Below, piece by piece: positions 47,764 through 56,600 of a stretch of 64,000 nt of DNA; position 1 is the stretch's first letter; each line of letters starts with the position of its first letter. Position numbers and translations under genes: made by a program. Origin of the DNA: Lysobacter sp. cf310 (GTDB lineage: Bacteria > Pseudomonadota > Gammaproteobacteria > Xanthomonadales > Xanthomonadaceae); the NCBI RefSeq assembly GCF_900114355.1, contig NZ_FOSS01000002.1:449491-513490 (forward strand). The letters are read 5' to 3'. Under the pieces are notes generated by a model. The model ran no database searches. It was not told the origin of the DNA and was given only the letters and a program-made list of their open reading frames with translations.

Positions 47764-48671
47764 GCGCCCCGCTCTCGCAACCGATGCGCGCGGCGGCCTA
47801 CATGCTGGCCAGCACGCTGTGCTTCGGCGCGATGGCGATCGTGATCCGGATCGCCTCGGCCGAGCTGCACACCTTCGAGATCGCGTTCTTCCGCAACTTC
47901 TTCGGCCTGCTCGCGGTGCTGCCGCTGCTGGCCGGCGCCAACCGCGCCGCCCTGCGCACCAAGCAGCTGCCGCGCTACTTTGTGCGTTGCGCGATCGGCA
48001 TCTGCTCGATGCTGGCCGGGTTCTGGGCGATCGGCCACCTGCCGCTGGCGCAGGCGATTTCGCTGTCGTATTCCACCCCGTTGTTCGTGACCATCGCCGC
48101 GGTGCTGTTCCTGGGCGAGCAGGTGCGCGCGCGACGCTGGGCCGCGGTCGCGCTGGGCTTCGTCGGCGTGCTGGTGATCGTGCGCCCGGGCTCGGCCGAC
48201 TTCACCGCCGGCACCCTGATCGCCCTGCTCGCGGCGGTGCTCAGCGGCGTGGTCGCGATCCAGATCAAGCAGCTGTCGCGCGTGGATTCGGCCAATACCA
48301 TCGTGCTGTACACCTATCTGTTCTGGGTACCGATGTCGCTGCTGCCCGCGCTGTTCGTGTGGGAATGGCCGCAGGGCGCGATGTGGGTGTGGGTGATCGC
48401 CGCCGGCGTGCTCGGCACCGGCGGCCAGGTGCTGTGGACGCACGCGCTCAAACTCGGCGAAGTCTCGGCGCTGACCCCGATCAGCTTCATGCAGCTGCCG
48501 CTGGTCGCGGTGGCCGGCTGGCTGTGGTTCGGCGAATCCATCGACCGCTGGACCGTGATCGGCGCCAGCATCATCCTGGCCTCCAACGCCTACATCGCCC
48601 ACCGCGAGGCGGTGCTGGCGCGGCGCGCGGCCTCCAACGCGGCCAGCGAAGCGGCGGCGCCGGGCGAATAA
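47760..48671 (+). CDS. EamA/DMT-family permease
   Basis: 303 residues, GTG start overlapping the murB stop. About ten predicted membrane helices in two homologous halves (EamA repeats), for example YMLASTLCFGAMAIVIRIAS and LLAAVLSGVVAIQIKQLSR. The first half has FFRNFFGLLAVLPLLAG; the second VLGTGGQVLWTHALK and FMQLPLVAVAGWLWFGES. RhaT/YddG-like exporters move amino acids or other metabolites; the substrate cannot be predicted. Ends in an Ala-rich tail. Confidence 0.85.
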   Translation: MSAPLSQPMRAAAYMLASTLCFGAMAIVIRIASAELHTFEIAFFRNFFGLLAVLPLLAGANRAALRTKQLPRYFVRCAIGICSMLAGFWAIGHLPLAQAISLSYSTPLFVTIAAVLFLGEQVRARRWAAVALGFVGVLVIVRPGSADFTAGTLIALLAAVLSGVVAIQIKQLSRVDSANTIVLYTYLFWVPMSLLPALFVWEWPQGAMWVWVIAAGVLGTGGQVLWTHALKLGEVSALTPISFMQLPLVAVAGWLWFGESIDRWTVIGASIILASNAYIAHREAVLARRAASNAASEAAAPGE

Positions 48672-48679
48672 GGCCCGAA

Positions 48680-48704
48680 GCGCCGCAGCGCCATGCTGCG
48701 GCGC
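48680..48704 (+). terminator. Hairpin after the eamA gene, weak terminator
   Basis: Stem GCGCCGCAG (48680-48688) and CTGCGGCGC (48696-48704), 7-base loop, no U-tract. Eight bases past the stop. Confidence 0.45.
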
Positions 48705-48955
48705 AAGAACCGCAAGCGCCCGCGCCCCGGTTCCGTGACCGGATTCCGGGCATAAACGGACACGCAGGGCAGCGTTTGCGGCCAATCGGCCGTGTGCGTG
48801 CGATACGCATTGACGGTGCCGCGCTCGCGGCGATATCCAGACGCAGCAGTATGGACAGGGGGCTGCCGCGACGGCATCGGACCGGGGGGGACCGATAGCA
48901 CGCCGCGTCGCGCGGGCATCGCCCGCACACATCGCACGCAAAGGAGAGCTAGGCC

Positions 48956-50359
48956 ATGGCCAATACCCGTTCCGTCGCCGTCGTCCTGCTGGGAGGCGCG
49001 ATCGCGCTGGCCAGCCCGCCGCTGTTGGCCGAAGAAGGCGACTACGGTTTCTTCCAGACCCTGCGCAACCTGGTCTCGCCACCGCGCGCGAACAACCCGG
49101 TGCAGCCCGCGCAGCGCCAGGGTCAGTACCCGCTGCTGAGCAAGGACGCCGCCAAATCCGACGGCTTCAGCCCGGGCGCTTACTACCAGTGGCAGACCGT
49201 GCAGTTGCCGGCCGAGACCGGCGCGGTCTGCGGCGACGGCTCGCCGTACAAGATCTTCGTCAACCGCGTGCCCAACACCACCAACACCATCATCTACATG
49301 GAAGGCGGCGGCGCATGCTGGGACTACGCGAGCTGCTCGGGCCAAAGCGGCATCCGCGGCGCGCGCAACCCCAACGGCATTCCCGACGACTACATGAGCC
49401 TGCTCAATCCCGGCGCCAGCCTGGTGAGCCCGTTCGTGACCCGGGTCAGCCCCTTCGACGCGGTCAAGACCCAGAACTGGAACATGGTCTACGTGCCCTA
49501 TTGCACGGGCGACATCTACGGCGGCGACAAGGTCGCGGTCTACAACGACCCCAGCAACCAGGCCCCGCCGCTGGTCTGGCATCACAACGGCCTGCGCAAT
49601 TCGCGCGCGGTGGTGGCCTGGTTGAAGGACAACCTGCCGCGTCCGGGCCAGATGCTCAGCACCGGCTGCAGCGCCGGCGGCGCCGGCAGTCTGATCAGCT
49701 ACGACCCGCTGCGCCGCGACCTCGCGCCCACGCGCGGCTTCCTGATCGACGATTCCGGCCCGATCTTCCCCACCCCGCGCAACGGCGACCCGGCGCAATA
49801 TCCCTCGCAGCCGCTGATGGCGCACATCCGCGGCGCCTGGGGCCTGGACGCGCCCAACGGCCCGCTCGCCTATCTGGCCAGCGGCCTGCCGCAGCTGGAC
49901 CTCAACGAACTGGGCTCGCTGTATCCGGCGCTCGCCAATAAGCACAGCGGCGACCGCCTCGGCGCGACCCACTTCTGGCAGGACCTCAACTACTCCTCGT
50001 ACTCCTACGAGCGCTTCCACGACGACATCCAGGCCGCGCCCGACCAGGCCGCCAAGGAAGCCCTGATCCACAGCAAGTGGGGCGCCGATACCCAGCGGCT
50101 ATCCGCGCGTTTGAACACGCTGGACAACTTCGGCGGCTACTTCCCGCAGTACCGCGCGCTCAACGAAAGCCACTGCACCACCATCGTCGATTTCAAGAAC
50201 GGCGACGTGCAGGCGCAGAACCTGCAGTTGAAGCAGTTCATCGACAGCGTGCTCGACGGCAACGGCAAGGTCGTGGACGCCAGCGAAGCCAACGACCAGG
50301 CCGACCGCGCCAAGCCGTTCAACCTGCTGTACTGGCTGGTCGACCAGCTGCTGGGTTAA
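48956..50359 (+). CDS. Secreted NOTUM/pectinacetylesterase-family hydrolase
   Basis: 467 residues with signal peptide cut near LASPPLLAEE. Alpha/beta-hydrolase features of the PAE/NOTUM family: IIYMEGGGACWDY (oxyanion hole and Trp, 113-124), GCSAGGAGS with nucleophile Ser239, GFLIDDSGP (Asp near 265), and a histidine in LNESHCTTIVDF. Its many cysteines (YCTGD, VCGDG, SCSGQ) probably form disulfides. Family members remove acetyl or palmitoleoyl esters from pectin, proteins or lipids; the true substrate here is unknown. It is followed after 15 bases by a small membrane-anchored helical protein, which suggests a paired function. Confidence 0.82.
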   Translation: MANTRSVAVVLLGGAIALASPPLLAEEGDYGFFQTLRNLVSPPRANNPVQPAQRQGQYPLLSKDAAKSDGFSPGAYYQWQTVQLPAETGAVCGDGSPYKIFVNRVPNTTNTIIYMEGGGACWDYASCSGQSGIRGARNPNGIPDDYMSLLNPGASLVSPFVTRVSPFDAVKTQNWNMVYVPYCTGDIYGGDKVAVYNDPSNQAPPLVWHHNGLRNSRAVVAWLKDNLPRPGQMLSTGCSAGGAGSLISYDPLRRDLAPTRGFLIDDSGPIFPTPRNGDPAQYPSQPLMAHIRGAWGLDAPNGPLAYLASGLPQLDLNELGSLYPALANKHSGDRLGATHFWQDLNYSSYSYERFHDDIQAAPDQAAKEALIHSKWGADTQRLSARLNTLDNFGGYFPQYRALNESHCTTIVDFKNGDVQAQNLQLKQFIDSVLDGNGKVVDASEANDQADRAKPFNLLYWLVDQLLG

Positions 50360-50374
50360 GGCGCGGCGACGCGC

Positions 50375-50983
50375 ATGAGCCGCACCAAGCTGCTGTTGAT
50401 CGCCCTCGCCGTCGCGGCCCTGGCCGCGGCGGTGCTGGTGGCGCGCTCGCGCGAGGCGCGCGCGAGCGTCGCCGCCGTCGCGGGCGCGCAGGCTGGCCCG
50501 ACCGAAGCCAGGCAAGCCGCGCTGCTGGCCACGCCGCAAGCGCGCGCCTATCGCGACCGGCAGCACTTCCGCGACGAGGCGCAGCGTTACTTCCGCGACG
50601 CCGCCGCACTGAGCGCGGCCGAACGCGCGCGCCAGGCCCAGGCGCTGGAACAGGACGTCGACGCCTACGAGCGCGCCGGCGAACTGTCGGCCGGCGAAAC
50701 CATGCTGCTGCGTGTGGCCCTGATCCAGGCCACCGTGCCCGACCAGGCCGAACAGATGCGTCAGGTCGAAGCGCTGGCGACGCGCTACCGCGCCATCGCC
50801 GACCAGCGCAACGCGCAATGGCTGGCGCAGCAACGCCAGGACCCGCGCTTCCAGTCCTACAAGCAGCGCGAGGCGCAGGTGGTGGCCGAAGTGGCGGCGC
50901 TGAGCAAGATTCCGGGCGGCCTGACCCGCGACGAGTACCTGCGCCAGCGCCTGCAGACCGAACGCGAACGCGCGTATCGATAG
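50375..50983 (+). CDS. Membrane-anchored helical protein, possible foldase for the esterase
   Basis: 202 residues: an N-terminal anchor (LLLIALAVAALAAAVLVA, 6-23) then an all-alpha, charged region with AERARQAQALEQDVDAYERA and a C-terminal QRQDPRFQSYKQREAQVVAE, GLTRDEYLRQRLQTERERAY. Anchored, helical and encoded just after a secreted hydrolase, it is laid out like lipase chaperones (Lif) or the PlcR accessory protein of phospholipase C, which fold their partner in the periplasm. This is similarity of layout and helical style, not a proved homology. Confidence 0.6.
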   Translation: MSRTKLLLIALAVAALAAAVLVARSREARASVAAVAGAQAGPTEARQAALLATPQARAYRDRQHFRDEAQRYFRDAAALSAAERARQAQALEQDVDAYERAGELSAGETMLLRVALIQATVPDQAEQMRQVEALATRYRAIADQRNAQWLAQQRQDPRFQSYKQREAQVVAEVAALSKIPGGLTRDEYLRQRLQTERERAYR

Positions 50984-51015
50984 AGTCGCGGGCGCGATGC
51001 TCCGAACGCGACGCC

Positions 51016-51108
51016 CCTCGTAGGATGCGGTAAGCCCAAGGCGCACCGCATCGCCCCACGCGAGCAGCCCAGCACGCAGCGATGCGGCCATCAGCGCATC
51101 CTACGAGG
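51016..51108. repeat. REP-like element: 14-bp inverted repeat with nested stem
   Basis: The arm CCTCGTAGGATGCG (51016-51029) is repeated inverted at 51095-51108. Nested stem GATGCGGT/ACCGCATC sits just inside at the left. Between the esterase unit and a convergent membrane-protein gene. Probably a palindromic intergenic repeat that also terminates both genes. Confidence 0.8.
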
Positions 51109-51113
51109 CACGC

Positions 51114-51575
51114 TCACTTGACCTTGGATATCCCCAGATAGGCGTAGCCGGCCGAGATCGCCAGGCCGATCCAGGACTGGCCGTACGCCACCAGTTCCTT
51201 AGGCAGGGTCGGATTGCGGTCCAGCCCCAGGATGAAGGCGTACAGACCCACTGAGGTCCACACCAGCATGCAGACGATCGAAATCGACGACTGCATGATG
51301 GACTGCCAGCTGCCTGGCGTTTGCGAACGCACGCCCAGCAAGGAGGGCACGTCGCCCGGCTCGGCGATGGCGAGCTGGGCGATGACCAAGGCCGATACCA
51401 GCCCTGCGATCCAGGAGAAGGCTTGCGACATAGCTGGAGTGAAACCGCAGTTAGGCTCGTCGGTTTCGCAGTTCGCCGTCACTCCGTAGCGGAAGAAGAT
51501 ATAGACGTAGAGCGAAAGCAGGATGATCACGATCGGCGCGCCGAACCAGGCGCGCGCATTGCTGTTGTCGGCCAT
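51114..51575 (-). CDS. Four-helix membrane protein of unknown function
   Basis: 153 residues from ATG 51575 (GGGGAAAGGAC upstream). Hydrophobic segments at about 13-33 (IVIILLSLYVYIFFRYGV), 52-70, 92-112 and 130-147. The loop between the first two has two Cys (NCETDEPNC), likely an oxidised pair on the periplasmic side. No known domain. Convergent with the esterase unit. Confidence 0.7.
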   Translation of the reverse strand: MADNSNARAWFGAPIVIILLSLYVYIFFRYGVTANCETDEPNCGFTPAMSQAFSWIAGLVSALVIAQLAIAEPGDVPSLLGVRSQTPGSWQSIMQSSISIVCMLVWTSVGLYAFILGLDRNPTLPKELVAYGQSWIGLAISAGYAYLGISKVK

Positions 51576-51785
51576 GTCCTTTCCCCTGTATTGGCGCGTC
51601 GCGCCAAATCCCGGCCAAGTCCTTCGCCGGCGCGCAAACACTGTGACGCGGGTGCTGCGTCGTCAAGTCGCGGTGCAACACGCGCCCCAGGCCGGCCCTC
51701 GTCTGAGCGCGCCCGCAACCGCGTCGTATGCCGTGCGACGGCAATACCAGCTCAACACGTCGCTTGCGCGGCGACCCGCATCGCC

Positions 51786-51812
51786 AAAAAAAACGGCGCC
51801 CGGAGGCGCCGT
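51786..51812 (-). terminator. Rho-independent terminator of the trimeric autotransporter
   Basis: Perfect 8-bp stem ACGGCGCC (51793-51800), loop CGGA, GGCGCCGT (51805-51812). On the minus strand it is followed by a run of eight Ts. It lies 28 bases past the stop at 51841. Confidence 0.92.
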
Positions 51813-51840
51813 CAATGTGTCGCACATTCCCAGGGAAGCT

Positions 51841-53529
51841 TTACCAACCGAAACCCACACCCACGCCCGCCGAGCTCTCCGAGCTGCTGAAAGCGCCGCC
51901 GAAAGTCACCGTGGCGCGCTCGCTGATCGCGCGCTGGTAACCGATCGACAGGGCCTGCTCGCCGTTCTGGAAGCCCGCACCGACCGCGACGCGGTTCTTG
52001 GTGTGGATGCCCGCGGCCGAGGTCGCCATCTGCACCATCGCCGCGGTCATCGCGCCGGCGCGATCGATGCGGCGATCGGTGCGGTCGAAGCCCCACTGCA
52101 TGTCGCTGCGCAGGTCGTCGATCGCCACCATCGGCGCCGCGATCGCCTGGGCGAAGCGGGTGTCGGTGTAGGTGTTGGCGCTGCGCAGCGTGGCCACGTC
52201 GCCGGCGTCGGCATGCGCGTTGGCCGAGTTGAGCGTGGCCGCGTCGCCGGCGTCGGCGTGCGCGTTGGCCTGGTTCAGCACCACCGCGTTGTTGCTGGTT
52301 ACGCGCGAGTCGGTGTAGCTGTTGGCGCTGGCCAGCGTGCCGGCCGCCACCGTGTCGGTGTAGGTGTTGGCGCTGTTGAGGGTGTTGGCCGCCACCGTGT
52401 CGGTATAGGTGTTGGCGGCGTTCAAGGTGTTGGCCGCGACGGTATCGGTGTAGGTGTTGGCCGCGTTCAAGGTCGCCGCGTTGCCGTCCTGCAACTGGGT
52501 CAGATTGACCGCGTCGGTGCCCTGGGTGCCGGCGGCGACGTTGGTGATCTGGCGTTCGTTGCCGGTATCGCCGACCGAAACGGTGTTGGCGCGGTTGGCG
52601 TTGGAGCCCGCGCCCAGGGCGACGCTATTGGTCGCGCTGGCGTTGCTGCCCTGGCCGATAGCGGTCGCGTTCTGCACGGTCGCCTGCGCGCCGTAGCCGA
52701 ACGCGCTGCTGCCGATGCCGCTGGCCACGCTGCGACCGCCGAAGGCGCTGGACTGGTCGGCCGTCGCTTGCGCGCCGCCGCCGTAGGCGCTGGATTCCAG
52801 GCCGCTGGCGGTGGTGACCTCGTCCGGATCGACCACGCCGTCGCCGTCCTTGTCGACCCAGCCGCCGTTGGCGGTGGCGCCGTCGGCGCTGGCGACGCTG
52901 TGCGCGCCGGTCGCGGTGCTGCCCTTGCCGCTGGCGGTGGAGCCCGCGCCGTTGGCGGTGCTGGCGTCGCCCGAGGCGACCGAACCGCTGCCGCTGGCGC
53001 TGCTGAGTTCGCCGCTGGCGATGGCGTTGTAGCCGTGCGCGGTGCTGCCCAGGCCGCTGGCTTCGCTGAAGGCGCCGGTGGCGGTGGCGTTGTCGTTGGT
53101 CGCGCGCGCGCCGGCGCCGCTGGCGCTGCTGAACTGGCCGGTCGCCTCGCTGGCGGTGCCGGTGGCGGTGGCGAATTCGCCGCTGGCGTTGCTGCCGCTG
53201 CCGGAGGCGGTGGCGCCGAAACCGCCGGCCTGCGCGCCCTGGCCCACCGCGGTGCTCTGATCGCCGCCGGCATTGCTGTCGGCGCCGACCGCGGTGCTGC
53301 CGGTGCCGCTGGCGGTGCTGGCCGCGCCTACCGCGGTGCTGCCGTCGCCGCTGGCGGTCGCGCCGCTGCCGCAGGCGGTGGCGCCGCCGCCGGCCGCGGT
53401 CGCGCCGCCGGTGGTGGTGCCGCCCAGGCCGTCGTCGAGCAGGCAGGGTTCGCCGGCCATCGCGGTGGCGGGCAGGGCCAGCGCGAGCAACAGCGCGGAC
53501 GACAGGAGCGTGGAGTGCATCTGCTTCAT
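51841..53529 (-). CDS. Trimeric autotransporter adhesin (YadA-like) with EF-hand loop in the head
   Basis: 562 residues from ATG 53529 (AGGGGGAACGCA upstream). Signal peptide through TAMAG. Head (about 40-300): dense YadA-type 14-residue repeats such as STAVGAASTASG and SNASGEFATATG. Into this is inserted WVDKDGDGVVDPDEVTTASG, a complete calcium-type EF-hand loop. Neck (SVGDTGNERQITNVAAGTQG, DAVNLTQL). Stalk (about 350-450) of 15-residue repeats NTLNAANTYTDTVAA, typical of right-handed trimeric coiled coil. The C-terminal YadA anchor (about 490-562) ends SSAGVGVGFGW. Homotrimer on the surface; likely attachment to host or other cells. Confidence 0.92.
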   Translation of the reverse strand: MKQMHSTLLSSALLLALALPATAMAGEPCLLDDGLGGTTTGGATAAGGGATACGSGATASGDGSTAVGAASTASGTGSTAVGADSNAGGDQSTAVGQGAQAGGFGATASGSGSNASGEFATATGTASEATGQFSSASGAGARATNDNATATGAFSEASGLGSTAHGYNAIASGELSSASGSGSVASGDASTANGAGSTASGKGSTATGAHSVASADGATANGGWVDKDGDGVVDPDEVTTASGLESSAYGGGAQATADQSSAFGGRSVASGIGSSAFGYGAQATVQNATAIGQGSNASATNSVALGAGSNANRANTVSVGDTGNERQITNVAAGTQGTDAVNLTQLQDGNAATLNAANTYTDTVAANTLNAANTYTDTVAANTLNSANTYTDTVAAGTLASANSYTDSRVTSNNAVVLNQANAHADAGDAATLNSANAHADAGDVATLRSANTYTDTRFAQAIAAPMVAIDDLRSDMQWGFDRTDRRIDRAGAMTAAMVQMATSAAGIHTKNRVAVGAGFQNGEQALSIGYQRAISERATVTFGGAFSSSESSAGVGVGFGW

Positions 53530-53595
53530 TGCGTTCCCCCTAAGGAATCGATTGGATGGGCCGTGCAACGCGGCCCGTACCGGTATCTGAGAAAT

Positions 53596-53621
53596 CGCCG
53601 GGCCCGTTGCCGGGCCCGGCG
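53596..53621 (-). terminator. Terminator after the large S8 protease
   Basis: Perfect 11-bp stem CGCCGGGCCCG (53596-53606), loop TTGC, CGGGCCCGGCG (53611-53621), followed on the minus strand by ATTTCTC. It lies 17 bases past the stop at 53639 and upstream of the trimeric autotransporter. Confidence 0.75.
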
Positions 53622-53638
53622 AAGTTAGCGAGCCAACG

Positions 53639-56600
53639 TTACGGCGTGACCGTCAGCGTTACGCGCGCGGCGACCTTGGGCTTGACCGGGTCGTTGCTCG
53701 CCACGCAGATGTAGCCCACGTGCGTGCCCGCGCTCAGGCCGGCTGCGTTGAGCTGCACTTGGGCGTTGTTGCCCACCGCGCCCGGGTTCACGCGTCCCAT
53801 CGCGCTCACCGGTGCGCCGATCCACGGCGCGCCGCAGGCGTTGGACGCGCCCACGTTCCAGGCCAGGCCTGCGAAACCGGTGGCCGCGGTCCAGGCGCCG
53901 GCGCCGGCGGTGGTCACCGTGATGGTGCGGAACACGTTATCGCCGGTGTTGGAAGCGAACCACACCCAACGGTTGGCGAAGCTGGAACGCGCACTCACCA
54001 CCAGCCAGTAACGGCCCGGCAGCAGGTCCACGTTCTGGCCGGCGGCAGTCAGGTTGAGGCCGATGTTGGCGCCGGTGATGGTCACGCCGGCGGCGGTCGG
54101 TGCGGCGGTGTAGCTCCACACGGCCACGCCCGGCGACGCTTGCGGATTGCCTTCCGGATTGCCGCCGCTGTCGCGGAACAGGGTCCAGGTCAGGCTGGTC
54201 GCGGTGGTCGCCAGCGGCTGATTGCTGGACACGAAGCCTTCCGTGAACAGCGTGACGATGCGCGTGGCCTCGGTCACGGTGAAGTCGTCGGCGCTGAACT
54301 GCGCCGCCGAACCGGCGGTCGCCGGATCCGTGTAGGTGGTGGCGCGGAAGCCGCTGCTGACCGCGCCGCGCGGCGCGTCCAGCAAGGTGCGCAGGCCCTG
54401 CCCGGTGTTGTCGATCGTGTAATCCAGACGCGAACCGCCGAGGTTGTCGATGCGGAAGTTGGCGAAGCCGGTACCGCCCACGGGCAAGGTCGCCGCGATC
54501 TGCAGCGGGTTGAGTGCGATCACCGGCGGCGGCACCGACACCGCCACGGGCAGGCGCAGGGTCGGCTGGTCGAGCGTGCCGATCGAGGTCGGGGTCAGCA
54601 CCAGGGTGCCGAAGTTCCAGGAACCGTCGGCCGGCAACTGATAGCTGTTGACCGTGACCTTGACGGCCTTGCTCTCGCCCGGATTGAGCGTGAACAGCGC
54701 CGGCGTGATCGTGCCGCTGAGACCGGTCAGCTTCACCGTCCAACCCTGGCGCACCGTCTGGGTGTTGCGGAAGGTACGCGTGAACACGCAGCGCTCGACG
54801 CAGCGCGCCTTGGCCAGGCTGGGCTGGTTGAGGTTGGCGACGTCGCCGCCGCTGGCCGGATTCGCGGCCAGGTAGTTGGCGCGAGTTTCGTTGAGCACCA
54901 GACCGGCGCGCAGCGCGAGGTCGACGCGCAGACGGCCGCCGCCGCGATCGAACGGCGTCGCGGGCGTGATCGAATCTTCCTTGAACACCTGCTGCTCGGC
55001 GGTCATCACCAGCGCCGACTTCACCTCCGGCACCGTCCAGGTCGGACGCGCCTGACGCAGCAGACCGGCGGCGCCGGCGTGGTGCGGCGACGCCATCGAG
55101 GTACCGCTCATCAGACCGACCGCATTCTCGGAGCCGCTGATGGCGGTACCCGCGACCACGGCCAGGATGTTGACGCCGGGCGCGGTGACGTCGGGCTTGA
55201 GCAGATCGAAGGTACCGGCCGGGCCGCGCGAGCTGAAATCGGCGAGCACGTCGGGCGTGTTCGGGATCGGCAGCACGCTGATGCCGGCGGTGCCGGGATT
55301 GCCGGCCAGGAAATCGCGCACCGCATTGGCGTCGGTCTGCAGCATCGCGAAGCCGGGGATGGTCGCGCCGGTCATGGTCGGGATCAGACCGCCGGCGGCG
55401 TTGTTGGCGATCACCACGGCCACCGCGCCGGCGGTGGCCGCATTACCCGACTTGATCGTGAACGAACAGGTACCGCGGCGGATCACCGCGATCGCGCCGG
55501 TGAAGGTGCCGGCCGGATACGCGGCGCAGCCGTCGTCGGCGGTGTCGATGCCCGGGCTCACGCGCAGCGGCGTGGTCGGCGCGATCGCAGCGGTGAACGC
55601 GACGCCACCGGTGCCCTCGTTGAGCACGATCGCGCTCAGCGCGGCCGGCACGACGCCGGGGCCGGTGACCTGCATGACCGGATTGAAATCCTGGCGGCCG
55701 TGTTGCGCCGCCGCGGTCGAACCGGTCCAGGGCTCGAGGTGGCCCATGGTGTTGGGGCCGGGGCCGCTGTTGCCGGCCGAGGTGGCGACGTAGATGCCGG
55801 CGTTGACCGCGTTGAGGAAGGCCAGCGAGACCGAATCGCTCCACGGGCTTTCGCCGCCGCCGATCGAGAAGTTCAGCACGTCGACGATGCCGTCGGCGAC
55901 CGCCTGGTCGACCGCGGCGGCCGACGAGGTGTTCGGGCACAGGCCGCGACCGGTCGCCGTGTTCGTGTAGCACACGTCGTAGGCGATGATGTTGGCGTGC
56001 GGCGCGACGCCCGAGATCAGGCTGTTGCGGCCCTTGAAGTTCACGGTGCGGAAGTTGCCCGCCGTGGTCGCGGCGGTATGGCTGCCATGGCTGTTGGTGT
56101 CGCCGAAGCCCGGCTCCTCGCGGATGTTGGGCGCGCCGCAAGTGTTGCCCGGCGCCGCGCACACGAAGTCGTAACCGCCGATCAGCTTGTCGTTGCAGCG
56201 ACCCGCATCGACGCCGCCGGCCGCGCAGGTGCCCAGGTAGGTGCCGGCGCCGAGCGGATTGACGTGGGTGTAGCCCTGCTCATCGGTGGCCGCGAACGAG
56301 GGGCTGCCGAAGTTGATGCCCGAATCGATGATGCCGACCACCACGCCCTCGCCCTTGACCGGACTGGTCGGCGAATTCCACAGCTCGGGCGCGCCGATCA
56401 GGGCCGGACCGACGTCGGTGTCCTGCTCGTACTCGCGGTATTCCTCGACGAACTGAACCTCGGACAGACGCTGCACCTGCTGCGCCTCGGCCTCGCTCAG
56501 GTCGGTGACCACCGCGTTGAGCGCATGCTGCATGCGGCGCTCGATCCGCAGCGGGCGGCCGATCGCGGCGGCGATGCCGGCCTCGTGCTGGCGCTGCGCG

